Of a stretch of DNA of 38,311 bases, positions 15,920 to 25,793 are shown in pieces; position 1 is the stretch's first letter, and every line of letters begins with the position of its first letter. Source of the stretch: Candidatus Poribacteria bacterium. Lineage in GTDB: Bacteria > Poribacteria > WGA-4E > PCPOR2b. The notes under the pieces were generated by a model that searched no databases, was not told where the DNA came from, and was given only the letters and a program-made list of their open reading frames with translations. The stretch covers positions 1 to 38,311 of the forward strand of contig JAGWBT010000045.1 in the NCBI GenBank assembly GCA_021295755.1. The letters run 5' to 3'. The position numbers and the translations under genes are program-made.

Positions 15920-16930
15920 CTAATTGCTCTGTTTTCGAGCAAACTCTTGCAGATCAACAACTGTATCGGTTTCGTCTACGAGTGGACCTGTGAGGACTTC
16001 CAACACATCTTCAAGCGTTACGACTCCTGATACACCTCCATATTCATCAACAACAACGGCTAAATGTTGGCGAGTTTGCTGAAATATTAACAAGAGCTGA
16101 TCGGCACGTTTTCCTCCTAGTACAAACTGCACCGTATAAGCAAAATTTGAGATGGATTGATCCAGTTTCCCTTGGATGATCCCTGCCAGCAACTCGGTCT
16201 TCAAAGCGACTCCGGTGACCTCATCCGGTGTTTCTCCAATTATGATAATTCGACTGTGTGGCGAAGTCAGAATGTCCCCTTTTGCTTCAGCGAGTGTTAA
16301 GTCGCCCTTTAGGTATGTCATTACCACTCTTGGCGTCATTAGATCGGCAGCTGTCATATCATTCAAATTGAATATTTTTCGGATCATTTCAAATTCATCA
16401 TCCTCAATCGTGCCCGCCTCTTGTCCCATTTTTGCCAGTAGCTGTATCTCCGCCTCATCGGTTGTGAACCTGTTACCACCTGCCGTTAAAGGGTTTGTAA
16501 CTTTCTCGATGCACCATATCAAGGGAGTTAAAATTCGGGTCAATCCAGCGACGGGCCTAGCAATAACTAGCGCAATCTGGTCTGAATATCGTTCACCCAA
16601 CGTTTTAGGAATAATTTCCGAGAAGAGTATCACTAAGAAGGTGAGCATCCCTGAAACTAAACCTAACCATTGACTCCCCAAAACGGCAGTAGCCAAATAA
16701 CCCACGACAATCGTTCCAACAATGTTAGCAATATTGTTGAGGATAACAATGGTTGCGATCGGGCGATTCATCTGCTCGCGGATGGAAAGTAGGGCTAGCG
16801 CGTTGGGGCGTTTTGATTGCGCCAATCGTCGAACTTTAACTAGCCGGACCGAAAACAAGGCTGCCTCAGATCCGGAACAGATGGCAGAAGAAAGCAAGAC
16901 AATTCCAATAGTTATCAGCAGCATCAACAT
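15920..16930 (-). CDS. CNNM (DUF21) / CBS-domain membrane protein, short form
   Basis: A 336-residue integral membrane protein of the HlyC/CorC family. The CNNM transmembrane domain (about 1-180) begins with SSAICSGSEAALFSVRLVKVRRLAQ and includes the SEIIPKTLGERYSDQIA motif. A pair of CBS domains follows (about 200-325), with DLMTPRVVMTYLKGD and VVDEYGGVSGVVTLEDVLE. Proteins of this type move or sense divalent cations, probably Mg2+. The usual C-terminal CorC_HlyC FAD-like domain of about 80 residues is absent: the protein stops just after the second CBS. AAAGGAAAA precedes the ATG. No frame remnant of the missing domain is apparent downstream. Confidence 0.88.
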   Translation of the reverse strand: MLMLLITIGIVLLSSAICSGSEAALFSVRLVKVRRLAQSKRPNALALLSIREQMNRPIATIVILNNIANIVGTIVVGYLATAVLGSQWLGLVSGMLTFLVILFSEIIPKTLGERYSDQIALVIARPVAGLTRILTPLIWCIEKVTNPLTAGGNRFTTDEAEIQLLAKMGQEAGTIEDDEFEMIRKIFNLNDMTAADLMTPRVVMTYLKGDLTLAEAKGDILTSPHSRIIIIGETPDEVTGVALKTELLAGIIQGKLDQSISNFAYTVQFVLGGKRADQLLLIFQQTRQHLAVVVDEYGGVSGVVTLEDVLEVLTGPLVDETDTVVDLQEFARKQSN

Positions 16931-17144
16931 TGGATTTTCCTTTTATTTAACCGTTCGGGGTGCCCTTTTTGTTTGGATTAATTTATCGGTTCATTGTAGC
17001 ATTTACCATTCACAGTGTCAATCCCGAAATGAATTGAACAGAAATTTACGAAGCCGCTGAGGAGTCCTCCTCATTTGTATATTGCCATCCATTGAAAGTG
17101 AACACCACACCTATATTGAAAAGTAAAAGTTAGGAAAAATACTA

Positions 17145-18809
17145 ATGCAAACACTATTGTGCCGAAGAGTCCCTGCCAAAGACGGAGCAAATCTTGCTAC
17201 AGATGTTTATCTCCCCGACGGTCCTGGACGGTTTCCCACTGTTATTGTTCGCACTCCCTACCATCGCGTCGGTCTTCAAGGCACAGCATATCAGTTCACG
17301 CAGCGAGGTTATGCATTTGTCGCACAGGATTGCCGTGGCAAGTACGATTCCGACGGTGTTTTCGTACCACTAGTTGATGAGGCTCGTGACGGACAAATGA
17401 CGTTAGATTGGACGGCAAATCAGCGATGGTGCAACGGCCGAATTGGGTTGTGGGGACGCAGCTATCTCGGAATTGTTCAAGTGCCGGCGGCAAGCGGTGG
17501 TCATGAGGCATTGCGCTGTATCGTCCCTTCTGTCGCACCCGGTTCATTCTTCCGTGATTGGATTCGTTACGATGGCTGCTTCGCACTCGGCAACGCCATT
17601 CGATGGTCTCTGACGCACGCTTCTTGTCGCAATCAACCACCAATGGCACACCTCTCATGGGACAAACTTAACCACCTGTCCAATCCTAAGGCGATCGCCG
17701 GTCAAGCCGGCTTTGAGACACCCGTTCTGTCGGATTGGGCAACTCACGATCATTATGACGACTATTGGAAATCAATCGATCAATGTTTGATACACCCGCG
17801 CATCAGGGTGCCGGGATTTCATGCTGGCGGGTGGTTCGACCATCTCACGCGGGGGCAGTTTGAGGCTTATCAAAACATCCGGGACAGTGGTGCGACAGAA
17901 TTAGCACAAAGCGGGCAACGTCTTCTAATTGGACCGTGGGGGCATAGAAATATCGGAAACACCGGACCAGACCACTGTCGTTACGGCGACTGGGATTTCG
18001 GAACGGAAGCAGATATGTCGGTTCTTGCACATGAACTTCAGTTTCTTGATTTTCATCTAAGAGAAATAGACAACGGTTACACAAGCCAACTACCTGTGAA
18101 AGCGTTTCTGATGGGAGAAAACCGATGGCTTTCCTTGCAAGATTGGCCCCCACCAGAAACAACGAAGCAGTCGTGGCATCTCAAATCGGATGGCAGTGCA
18201 AACATGCGAACCGGTGACGGGGCACTGACACAAGAACCCCCGGCTAAGAGTGCTAGTGATAGTTACATCTACAATCCACGTGATCCGGTCCCGACACATG
18301 GAGGTCCCGTCTATTGGGGACTTGAACACCTCGGTCCTGTTGACCAACGTCCAATACTTGATCGGTCTGATCTACTCTTTTATCGAAGTCCCAAACTTGA
18401 ATCGCCGTTGACCGTAGTCGGCGAGGTGACACTTGATCTCTGCATTTCCAGCGATGCTGTCGATACCGATTTTGTTGCTAAACTCTGTGTTGAAGAAGCC
18501 TCTGGTGCTGTGACCTGTCTGACGATTGGCTCACTGCGGTGTCGCTACCGTGAAAGTTGGGCGGATCCTCAACCACTCGCATCAGGCGATATTCCCCATA
18601 TCCGCTTGCAGATGGGACAGATTGCCTATGTGTTTCCAGTTGGTTCGCGGATCTGTCTGCTTATCACTAGCAGCGACTTTCCCCGTATCCTCCCGCATCC
18701 GAACACTCTAGCACCACCATGGTCAAAGACCGAACCGGTTATTGCCCGTAACACGGTTCATCACGGCAAAGGACATCTGTCGCGTCTAAATCTGTCAGTG
18801 ATTGAATAG
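17145..18809 (+). CDS. CocE/NonD family hydrolase (peptidase S15-like)
   Basis: A 554-residue serine hydrolase of the CocE / X-Pro dipeptidyl-peptidase family. The catalytic triad can be read as Ser106 (GLWGRSYLGI), Asp232 (HAGGWFDHLTRG) and His267 (LLIGPWGHRNI), matching the family order. The N-terminal alpha/beta-hydrolase domain (DGANLATDVYLP, VIVRTPYHR, FVAQDCRGKYDS) is followed by a C-terminal jelly-roll domain (from about 400). There is no signal peptide, so it is probably cytoplasmic. TAGGAAAAA precedes the ATG. Members cleave esters or amides, including acyl side chains; the substrate is unknown. No partner gene is adjacent on the same strand. Confidence 0.92.
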   Translation: MQTLLCRRVPAKDGANLATDVYLPDGPGRFPTVIVRTPYHRVGLQGTAYQFTQRGYAFVAQDCRGKYDSDGVFVPLVDEARDGQMTLDWTANQRWCNGRIGLWGRSYLGIVQVPAASGGHEALRCIVPSVAPGSFFRDWIRYDGCFALGNAIRWSLTHASCRNQPPMAHLSWDKLNHLSNPKAIAGQAGFETPVLSDWATHDHYDDYWKSIDQCLIHPRIRVPGFHAGGWFDHLTRGQFEAYQNIRDSGATELAQSGQRLLIGPWGHRNIGNTGPDHCRYGDWDFGTEADMSVLAHELQFLDFHLREIDNGYTSQLPVKAFLMGENRWLSLQDWPPPETTKQSWHLKSDGSANMRTGDGALTQEPPAKSASDSYIYNPRDPVPTHGGPVYWGLEHLGPVDQRPILDRSDLLFYRSPKLESPLTVVGEVTLDLCISSDAVDTDFVAKLCVEEASGAVTCLTIGSLRCRYRESWADPQPLASGDIPHIRLQMGQIAYVFPVGSRICLLITSSDFPRILPHPNTLAPPWSKTEPVIARNTVHHGKGHLSRLNLSVIE

Positions 18810-18992
18810 TTGGAAGAAGTAATATGCATGTAGGAGCGATTGTTGGGTAAGAGGACGTTATCAGGTGAGCGATGTGGATTGGCGGGCAACCGTAGGGATC
18901 AGGGCTAGTTTAGGCTCATCATGCAGAAAGATGCCACTCAAGAGGCACCATTGAATTGTTCAGGTATCGGGTGATAGAGTCTCCCGCCGATT

Positions 18993-20375
18993 CTAACCCT
19001 TAAAATCTCTGCTACTAAACCCGTAGTTCTGCATCCGGTTCTGAAGCCTACGGCGGGAGATCCCCAGAAGTTCAGCGGCTTGGGTTTGGTTGCCTCCGGT
19101 CTGTGTCAAGGCAACCCGAATGTATTCCTTTACAATTTCTTCAAGGGCAACTCCCTCTTCCGGAATTTCTACGGGAAAATCCCCTGGAGGCAATGAGCTG
19201 TCCGAAATTTCGGGCGGAAGATCTTCAAGATCGATGCCCTCGTTTTCTGAGAGCACGAAAATTCTGTGCAGATAGTTTTCAAGTTGACGTACATTCCCGG
19301 GCCAATCGTAGCGCCGAAGTGCGGACATGGCTCTAGGTGTCATGCGTTTCGGTTCCGCACCGGGGTATTCCTGTCCAAACTTCTGGAGGAAGAAATCGAC
19401 CAAAAGCCCTATGTCCTCGCCTCGCTCCCGGAGATCAGGCATATGGAGTGGGATGACGTTTAACCGGAAGAACAGGTCCTCACGGAAGCTTCCCTCATTG
19501 ACAGCGGTTTGCAAATCTATATTGGTCGCAGCGAGAACACACACATCAACTTTAATCGGTTGCACTCCACCGACGCGCATAATCTCCCTTTCGTGCAAGA
19601 CATGGAGCAGTTTACTCTGCGTATGCACAGACAGATCGCTGATTTCATCTAGAAAAACTGTCCCACCATTTGCCGCTTCAAACACGCCGTCTCTCTGTCG
19701 ATGCGCATCGGTGAATGCTCCTTTTTCATGCCCGAAGAGCTCACTTTCAATCAGCGTTTCCGGCACAGCACCACAATTAATCTGGATGAACGGCTTGTCC
19801 TTACGTTTTCCGTATTCATGAATTGCTCTCGCAACGAGTCCCTTCCCTGTGCCCGTATTCCCCGTGATTAATACCTGATTGGCACCGCGATGTATGATTC
19901 GAGACATCGTTTTGAACAGTTGACGTATGGAATCGCTTTGACCAATGATTTCATCAAAATGAATCTCCTGCACATCGGTTTCGTCACTCGACGCCTCATC
20001 TGTTATGCCTTGTCGCATCTCAATAGCACGCCTAATCTCTTTCTTGAGGGTATCAATCTGGATCGGTTTTTCGAGGTAATAGAATGCTCCTTCACGTGCC
20101 ACCAGGTCCACGGCGTCGTTCACCTCAGCATAAGCTGTGACAATCAGTACCGGCAGATCTGGATCTCTACTTTTGATTTCATGAAGCAATTCTCGTCCTG
20201 ACATCTGAGCCATCCGCATATCGCTGACAACGACATCAAATAGGTTGTCCTCAATTTTTTCGAGGGCAGTAACGCCATTTTCGGCTGTCTCTATAGTGTA
20301 GCCTTCGCGCTTTAATATGGTCTGCAACACAGTCCGTTGACCTTGGTCATCATCGACAATCAGTATTGACGGCAT
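18993..20375 (-). CDS. Sigma54-dependent response regulator (NtrC family)
   Basis: A 460-residue regulator with three domains: receiver (1-120; phospho-acceptor Asp52 in VVSDMRM, Asp8/Asp9, Lys103), AAA+ ATPase (about 140-370; Walker A GNTGTGKG 172-179, Walker B VFLDEI with Asp243/Glu244) and a Fis-type HTH (TGGNQTQAAELLGISRRRLQNRM). The sigma54-contacting loop reads GAFTDA (219-224) instead of the canonical GAFTGA. AGGGAGGA precedes the ATG. It lies 13 bases after the sensor kinase gene and is surely its partner. Target promoters cannot be named; I did not find a clear -24/-12 element in the window. Confidence 0.95.
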   Translation of the reverse strand: MPSILIVDDDQGQRTVLQTILKREGYTIETAENGVTALEKIEDNLFDVVVSDMRMAQMSGRELLHEIKSRDPDLPVLIVTAYAEVNDAVDLVAREGAFYYLEKPIQIDTLKKEIRRAIEMRQGITDEASSDETDVQEIHFDEIIGQSDSIRQLFKTMSRIIHRGANQVLITGNTGTGKGLVARAIHEYGKRKDKPFIQINCGAVPETLIESELFGHEKGAFTDAHRQRDGVFEAANGGTVFLDEISDLSVHTQSKLLHVLHEREIMRVGGVQPIKVDVCVLAATNIDLQTAVNEGSFREDLFFRLNVIPLHMPDLRERGEDIGLLVDFFLQKFGQEYPGAEPKRMTPRAMSALRRYDWPGNVRQLENYLHRIFVLSENEGIDLEDLPPEISDSSLPPGDFPVEIPEEGVALEEIVKEYIRVALTQTGGNQTQAAELLGISRRRLQNRMQNYGFSSRDFKG

Positions 20376-20388
20376 ACTATTCCTCCCT

Positions 20389-21972
20389 CTAGCTTACAGA
20401 TTTATCGGCTGGGGCGTTAGCGAGGTTCTTAATAGGCAGGTAAATCTGAAATGCGGTTCCCATCCCGACTTGGCTTTTAAGTTCAATTCTGCCCTGATGC
20501 GCTGTAATAATCTGGTGCGCAATCGCAAGCCCAAGCCCCATTCCCCCTTCACTCTCCTTCGTGGTGAAATAGGCATCGAAAATCCGTTCTTGGATTTCCG
20601 GAGGAATGCCAACCCCCGTATCGCGGACCTCAATCTGGATGCCGTGACCGGTGAGTGTTTGAGCAGGCTGCGTTGTAATGTAAATTCTTCCGCCCTTGGG
20701 CATGGCTTGAATGCTATTCTGTATCAGGTTAAAAAACATCTGCCGAATCAACCCTTGATCTAGTTGCTGTTGTGGCAAATTTGTAGCGTAATTAGTGACA
20801 ATCGTAATTTTGGCACTTTCGGTCATGAGCGTAAATTCTGCAATGACTTGGTCGATAAGCGCGTTGAGAGTTGTGGGTTTCAGATCGAGCGTTTTCGGAC
20901 GATTCAAGGTCACAAACTGCTCAGAGATTCGCTGCAACTGTTGGATTTCAAAGTTCACAATATCGAGCAGGTTTCGAGCTTCTTCGATGTCGTTGGGTTT
21001 AATATTGTTCTGTGAAAAGAGGTCTCGCAGATGCTGGGCTGTCATCCCAATAGTATTCAGTGGGTTACGGATTTCATGGGCGACGCCTGCAGCAAACTGT
21101 TGAAGCGCAGCGATTCGCTTGGCATGCGTTCCCGTCAATTGCCTCAGCATCCGTGCAAGACTGTATGTCACGCGCCCAATTTCGTCGGAGGCGTAGGACT
21201 GCGGCAGCGATTCGGAGTCGCCTGCTTCCGCCTGTCTGATAATTTCCATCATACCTTGAAGAGGACGAAGAACCAAGCGAGTCGTCATCATATCAATGAT
21301 AATGACCAACAGGACACTCACAACAATAATGGAAATCAGGAGCATGAAGCGGAGACGGTAAAGATGATTGGCGAGATCGGGTCCTGCAAAGAGTGCTTGA
21401 ATAAACCCGTCGATCGGTTCTGTGTCAAATTCCTCTCCAACAAATTCAACCGAATAGGGAATGATAACTGCTGTCGCATCTCTGCCGTTAATTTGGGGTG
21501 TCCTATAGAGTTCAAAACCTTTCTTCCTTATTTCAAATACCCCTTCCTCGGTTAAATTTATATGGTCGTTTACCCCCTTATTTGGAATTAAACTAGCTTG
21601 GATTCTCGCATCAATGCCGATCGTCACATTTATGTCTAAAACATCCCGCATCTCGTTAGGCTTGTCCTTTTTTAATTGTCGGAGAGCATGTTCAAGTTTT
21701 TCTCTGTATAGTGTCTGCCTATCCTCGATCTTGTCTTCGACAAGCGGCTGAATCGTCTGCTCTGCAATTTCTTTGAATGCCATATTGTCTTCAACGAGCG
21801 GGCGAATAGTCTTCTCTGTAATTTCTTTGAAAATCGCGCCTCGTGTTATGCCCTTTTCGTAAAGGTCTCCAAGGTCATCTACAGCTTTAACATTGAGAAG
21901 CATGTAGAAGGCAGCAAGAAGAACCAAAACAGATAGATTAATAATGAGGGCGTACTTCCACTGTAAACGCAT
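20389..21972 (-). CDS. Membrane sensor histidine kinase (NtrB/HAMP type)
   Basis: A 527-residue kinase with a membrane helix at about 9-27, an extracytoplasmic region to about 208, a second helix (about 209-228), HAMP (to about 283), HisKA with phospho-acceptor His299 (AAGVAHEIRNPLNTIG) and HATPase_c (N box NLIQNSIQAMPKGG; G1 VRDTGVGIPP; F and G2 boxes FDAYFTTKESEGGMGLGLAI). The extracytoplasmic part carries an 18-residue tandem repeat (48-83). Its ATG lies one base after the glpK stop, which implies translational coupling. It phosphorylates the regulator encoded immediately downstream. The signal is unknown; the gene order suggests a link to glycerol or a related metabolite. Confidence 0.95.
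   Translation of the reverse strand: MRLQWKYALIINLSVLVLLAAFYMLLNVKAVDDLGDLYEKGITRGAIFKEITEKTIRPLVEDNMAFKEIAEQTIQPLVEDKIEDRQTLYREKLEHALRQLKKDKPNEMRDVLDINVTIGIDARIQASLIPNKGVNDHINLTEEGVFEIRKKGFELYRTPQINGRDATAVIIPYSVEFVGEEFDTEPIDGFIQALFAGPDLANHLYRLRFMLLISIIVVSVLLVIIIDMMTTRLVLRPLQGMMEIIRQAEAGDSESLPQSYASDEIGRVTYSLARMLRQLTGTHAKRIAALQQFAAGVAHEIRNPLNTIGMTAQHLRDLFSQNNIKPNDIEEARNLLDIVNFEIQQLQRISEQFVTLNRPKTLDLKPTTLNALIDQVIAEFTLMTESAKITIVTNYATNLPQQQLDQGLIRQMFFNLIQNSIQAMPKGGRIYITTQPAQTLTGHGIQIEVRDTGVGIPPEIQERIFDAYFTTKESEGGMGLGLAIAHQIITAHQGRIELKSQVGMGTAFQIYLPIKNLANAPADKSVS
21724..21831 (-). repeat. 54-bp tandem duplication within the sensor kinase
   Basis: Residues 48-65 and 66-83 of the kinase repeat the pattern FKEI-x-E-x-TI-x-PLVED, differing at a few positions. 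They follow the first membrane helix and probably form a continuous helix in the periplasmic region. Confidence 0.7.
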
Positions 21973-21973
21973 G

Positions 21974-23464
<1,491 letters not shown>

Positions 23465-23542
23465 TCTGTTTTCACCAAACGCAATAAAAATCCGTGTCAT
23501 CTACAGAGCGTTTTCAATATAACACAGGCGTTGGGAGGCGTC

Positions 23543-23586
23543 AACAGGAAAAATTGATTGACAAAAAATCCTGTTAGGATTACAAT
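23543..23586 (+). promoter_or_regulatory. Promoter with operator-like palindromes upstream of the dehydratase gene
   Basis: TTGACA (23558-23563) and TACAAT (23581-23586) are separated by exactly 17 bases. The spacer holds AATCCT-GTT-AGGATT (23567-23581), a perfect 6-base-arm palindrome that touches the -10 box. AACAGGA (23543-23549) pairs with TCCTGTT (23569-23575) as a second, wider inverted repeat. This layout is what a repressor operator over a promoter looks like, though no cognate regulator gene is adjacent. Confidence 0.6.
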
Positions 23587-23662
23587 GGAGACAAAGCTTA
23601 TATGGTATTTCAGATAACGGCTGAACGCAACATCCTTATCGGAAAGAAAGGTCGGAATATTA

Positions 23663-24805
23663 ATGAAGATTACGAATATCAAAACCTTTATGGCCCGCTT
23701 CGGCGGACGCTCAAGAGGACTGATTAAAGTTGAAACTGACGAAGGCATTCACGGCTGGGGCGAATCCTACTCCGTAGGACCGAACCTCGCTGCTGAACCC
23801 ATTGCGGATTATATCTTTGAGATGATTAAGGGAGAAGATCCACGCCGCATCGAATACATCATGATGAAGATTCACCAGCAATTACGCTTCCCTGCTGGCG
23901 GTGTGGGTCTCGCAGTTACCTCCGCAATTGACCACGCTTTGTGGGACATCAGCGGTAAAGCAGCCAACCTTCCTGTCTATATGCTCCTTGGCGGGTCCGT
24001 CCGCGATCGCATCCGTGTCTATCAAGGAGTCGGAGGCCGTGATGGGCAGGAAGCCGGTGAAACAGCACATCGATTAAACGAAGAGGGGGGCTTTACAGCT
24101 TTCAAAACCAGCCCTTATCCGATCGAGCCGGATGCAAATCGTTGGGGACGAGTTTGTGCTGCCGCTGCTGACTATTTTGAGGGGATTCGCGACCATACAC
24201 CGGACGATTGGGAGTTCGCGTTCGACCCACACGCTAAGATCTTTGAACCAATTCGTGCATTGCAGCTATCCAATGCGCTAGCACCTTATGACCCCTATTT
24301 CTACGAAGAACCGCTCAGACCCGAACACATCCCCGCATGGTCTCGCTTACGTTCTCAGATGCAAGTACCATTGGCAACCGGCGAATCTCTCTATGCACGT
24401 TTCGAATTTCTCAACCTGATGGCTGCACAAGGGGCAGACATCATTCAGCCGGACGTCTGCGTCTGCGGTGGATTGCTCGAAATGCGCAAAATCGCCGCTA
24501 TTGCCGAAGCACATTATGTCTCCATTGCCCCCCACAATCCGATGGGACCTTTGGCGACCGCGGTGAACGTGCACTTTGCTGCAGCAACGCCCAATTTCAA
24601 GGTTCTCGAATACATCTCGCCGACAGGAACTGAATGGAATGAGTGGGTGGATGAACCCTATCTGCCCAAAGATGGGTATCTTGAATTGCGCGATCGGCCA
24701 GGTCTCGGTGTGGATATAAATGAAGACGTCATCGGCGATAACGAATATGTCCACTGGCAACGCACCTGCCCGATTCGTCCAGATGGGTCAACGGGATATA
24801 TTTAG
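23663..24805 (+). CDS. Mandelate racemase / enolase-superfamily dehydratase, galactonate-dehydratase-like
   Basis: A 380-residue enolase-superfamily enzyme with an N-terminal capping domain (about 1-125) and a barrel. Expected metal ligands are Asp188, Glu215 and Glu241; His190 (FAFDPHAK) and His291 (IAPHNPMGP) with Asp264 (QPDVCVCGG) fit the general acid/base pattern of D-galactonate dehydratase (DgoD) and related sugar-acid dehydratases. Glu316 (LEY) closes the site. The expected reaction is dehydration of an aldonic acid to a 2-keto-3-deoxy acid. The exact sugar acid cannot be assigned. It has a strong promoter with operator-like palindromes. No kinase or aldolase for the product is next to it. 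Confidence 0.92.
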   Translation: MKITNIKTFMARFGGRSRGLIKVETDEGIHGWGESYSVGPNLAAEPIADYIFEMIKGEDPRRIEYIMMKIHQQLRFPAGGVGLAVTSAIDHALWDISGKAANLPVYMLLGGSVRDRIRVYQGVGGRDGQEAGETAHRLNEEGGFTAFKTSPYPIEPDANRWGRVCAAAADYFEGIRDHTPDDWEFAFDPHAKIFEPIRALQLSNALAPYDPYFYEEPLRPEHIPAWSRLRSQMQVPLATGESLYARFEFLNLMAAQGADIIQPDVCVCGGLLEMRKIAAIAEAHYVSIAPHNPMGPLATAVNVHFAAATPNFKVLEYISPTGTEWNEWVDEPYLPKDGYLELRDRPGLGVDINEDVIGDNEYVHWQRTCPIRPDGSTGYI

Positions 24806-25257
24806 ATGGGGACGTGATGCGTGAAACGTGAAACGTAAGACATGACTGCAAGTTTGGAAGATTATAATATAGTGTGTTAAGTTTCCACTTCGTAGCAGAC
24901 CGTTCGCTTAACTTTTGCGTTTGTTCACCGATAATCTCCTTAGGACTGCTGTTTGAGGGGTTCGAGAATCTCCTCAAACAGCAGGTTATTCTCAAAGATC
25001 GCCAAGATTTCTTCCTCATCTACTCGCCAACCTGTCCTTTCCATACGTGATATTATGGTGAATTAGAAAAATAAGTGGACATTTACCAATAACTCCGACC
25101 TTAGTGAAGTTTGCAAAGTCCCCCTGATAACGGTTTCCCCCTTGATATGGCTGTGCATTGGGAGTGTCTAAGTAATTCTAAAATCTACCATAAATTGACA
25201 AATATCGTCATCTTATTTTTTCGATACTTCCCCCGGAAGTCGCTATAAGAAATTATG
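24806..25257. other. Intergenic stretch with no convincing gene
   Basis: About 450 bases between the dehydratase and the Rieske gene. It contains a GTGAAACGTGAAACGT short direct repeat at about 24820, a strong 13-bp hairpin (24946-24984) and a 34-codon minus-strand frame (25044-24940, MERTGWRVDEEEILAIFE...) without a ribosome binding site. It may be a decayed gene or insertion scar. I assign no function. Confidence 0.4.
24946..24984. repeat. Perfect 13-bp inverted repeat (stem-loop)
   Basis: CTGCTGTTTGAGG (24946-24958) is exactly complementary to CCTCAAACAGCAG (24972-24984), with a 13-base loop. There is no following T run, so it is not a standard intrinsic terminator. It could be a 3'-end stabilising hairpin, a protein-binding site or a mobile-element remnant. 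Confidence 0.75.
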
Positions 25258-25286
25258 TTGAGGAATATCGAGAGACGTGATACAAT
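25258..25286 (+). promoter_or_regulatory. Promoter of the Rieske ferredoxin gene
   Basis: TTGAGG (25258-25263) and TACAAT (25281-25286) are separated by 17 bases. The start would be near 25293, with AAAGGA before the ATG at 25343. Confidence 0.55.
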
Positions 25287-25342
25287 GAAAGTATAGAATA
25301 TAAAGCGTAAACTCTAGAAAATTAAGTGAGAAAGGAATACGA

Positions 25343-25669
25343 ATGTCTCAGTTTGTGAAAGCTGCCGAGACAACGGACGTTCAGCCCGGTGATTGTCTCG
25401 GTGTTAAGGTCGAAGGCGTTTTCATCGGTATATACAATATCGATGGCGACTATTACGCGATGAATAACATCTGTCCGCATCTTGGTGGAGTTTTGACCTA
25501 CGGATTCTTTGATGATAACGCTGTTACTTGTCCGCTCCACATGTGGGAGTTTGATGTGAAGACAGGAAAATGCCTCTGGCCAGAGCAGGAGAAACTCCCC
25601 ACGTATCCTGTAAAGATTGAGGGCAACGATATTCTTGTCGATGTCAATTCACCCCAGCCCCAACAATAG
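25343..25669 (+). CDS. Rieske [2Fe-2S] ferredoxin
   Basis: A 108-residue soluble Rieske protein. The cluster motif is Cys-Pro-His (CPHLGG) followed after 16 residues by Cys-Pro-Leu-His (CPLHMWEFD), supplying two Cys and two His ligands. Length and the EFDVKTG segment resemble ferredoxin components of aromatic-ring dioxygenases and NirD-like small subunits. There is no membrane anchor. No oxygenase alpha subunit or reductase lies nearby, so its electron partners are unknown. It has its own promoter. The PhyH enzymes in the window do not normally need a ferredoxin. Confidence 0.93.
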   Translation: MSQFVKAAETTDVQPGDCLGVKVEGVFIGIYNIDGDYYAMNNICPHLGGVLTYGFFDDNAVTCPLHMWEFDVKTGKCLWPEQEKLPTYPVKIEGNDILVDVNSPQPQQ

Positions 25670-25793
25670 AGAAGTAAAGCAGGGATATAACGAACATAGC
25701 GGTGTTTACGCACTACGCATCGGAATATCTCTCTGCCTCACTGATTTTCTCACCAACCACAGAAAGGAAATGATCTAAGAGGAGTTGAAGTCT

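Noticed and set aside
19327-19821. 164-codon plus-strand open frame
   Set aside because: It is the antisense shadow of the ATPase domain of the sigma54 regulator; composition is Ser/Arg-rich as expected for a shadow.
21031-21555. 174-codon plus-strand open frame
   Set aside because: Antisense to the HAMP and periplasmic part of the sensor kinase; no domain and no ribosome binding site.
24940-25044. 34-codon minus-strand frame in the 24.8-25.3 kb gap
   Set aside because: No ribosome binding site and no recognisable family; part of it is the inverted repeat at 24946-24984. Recorded in the intergenic entry only.
25785-25793. TTG start for the epimerase
   Set aside because: ATG 25794 has GAGGAG at the right distance and begins directly at the nucleotide-binding strand.
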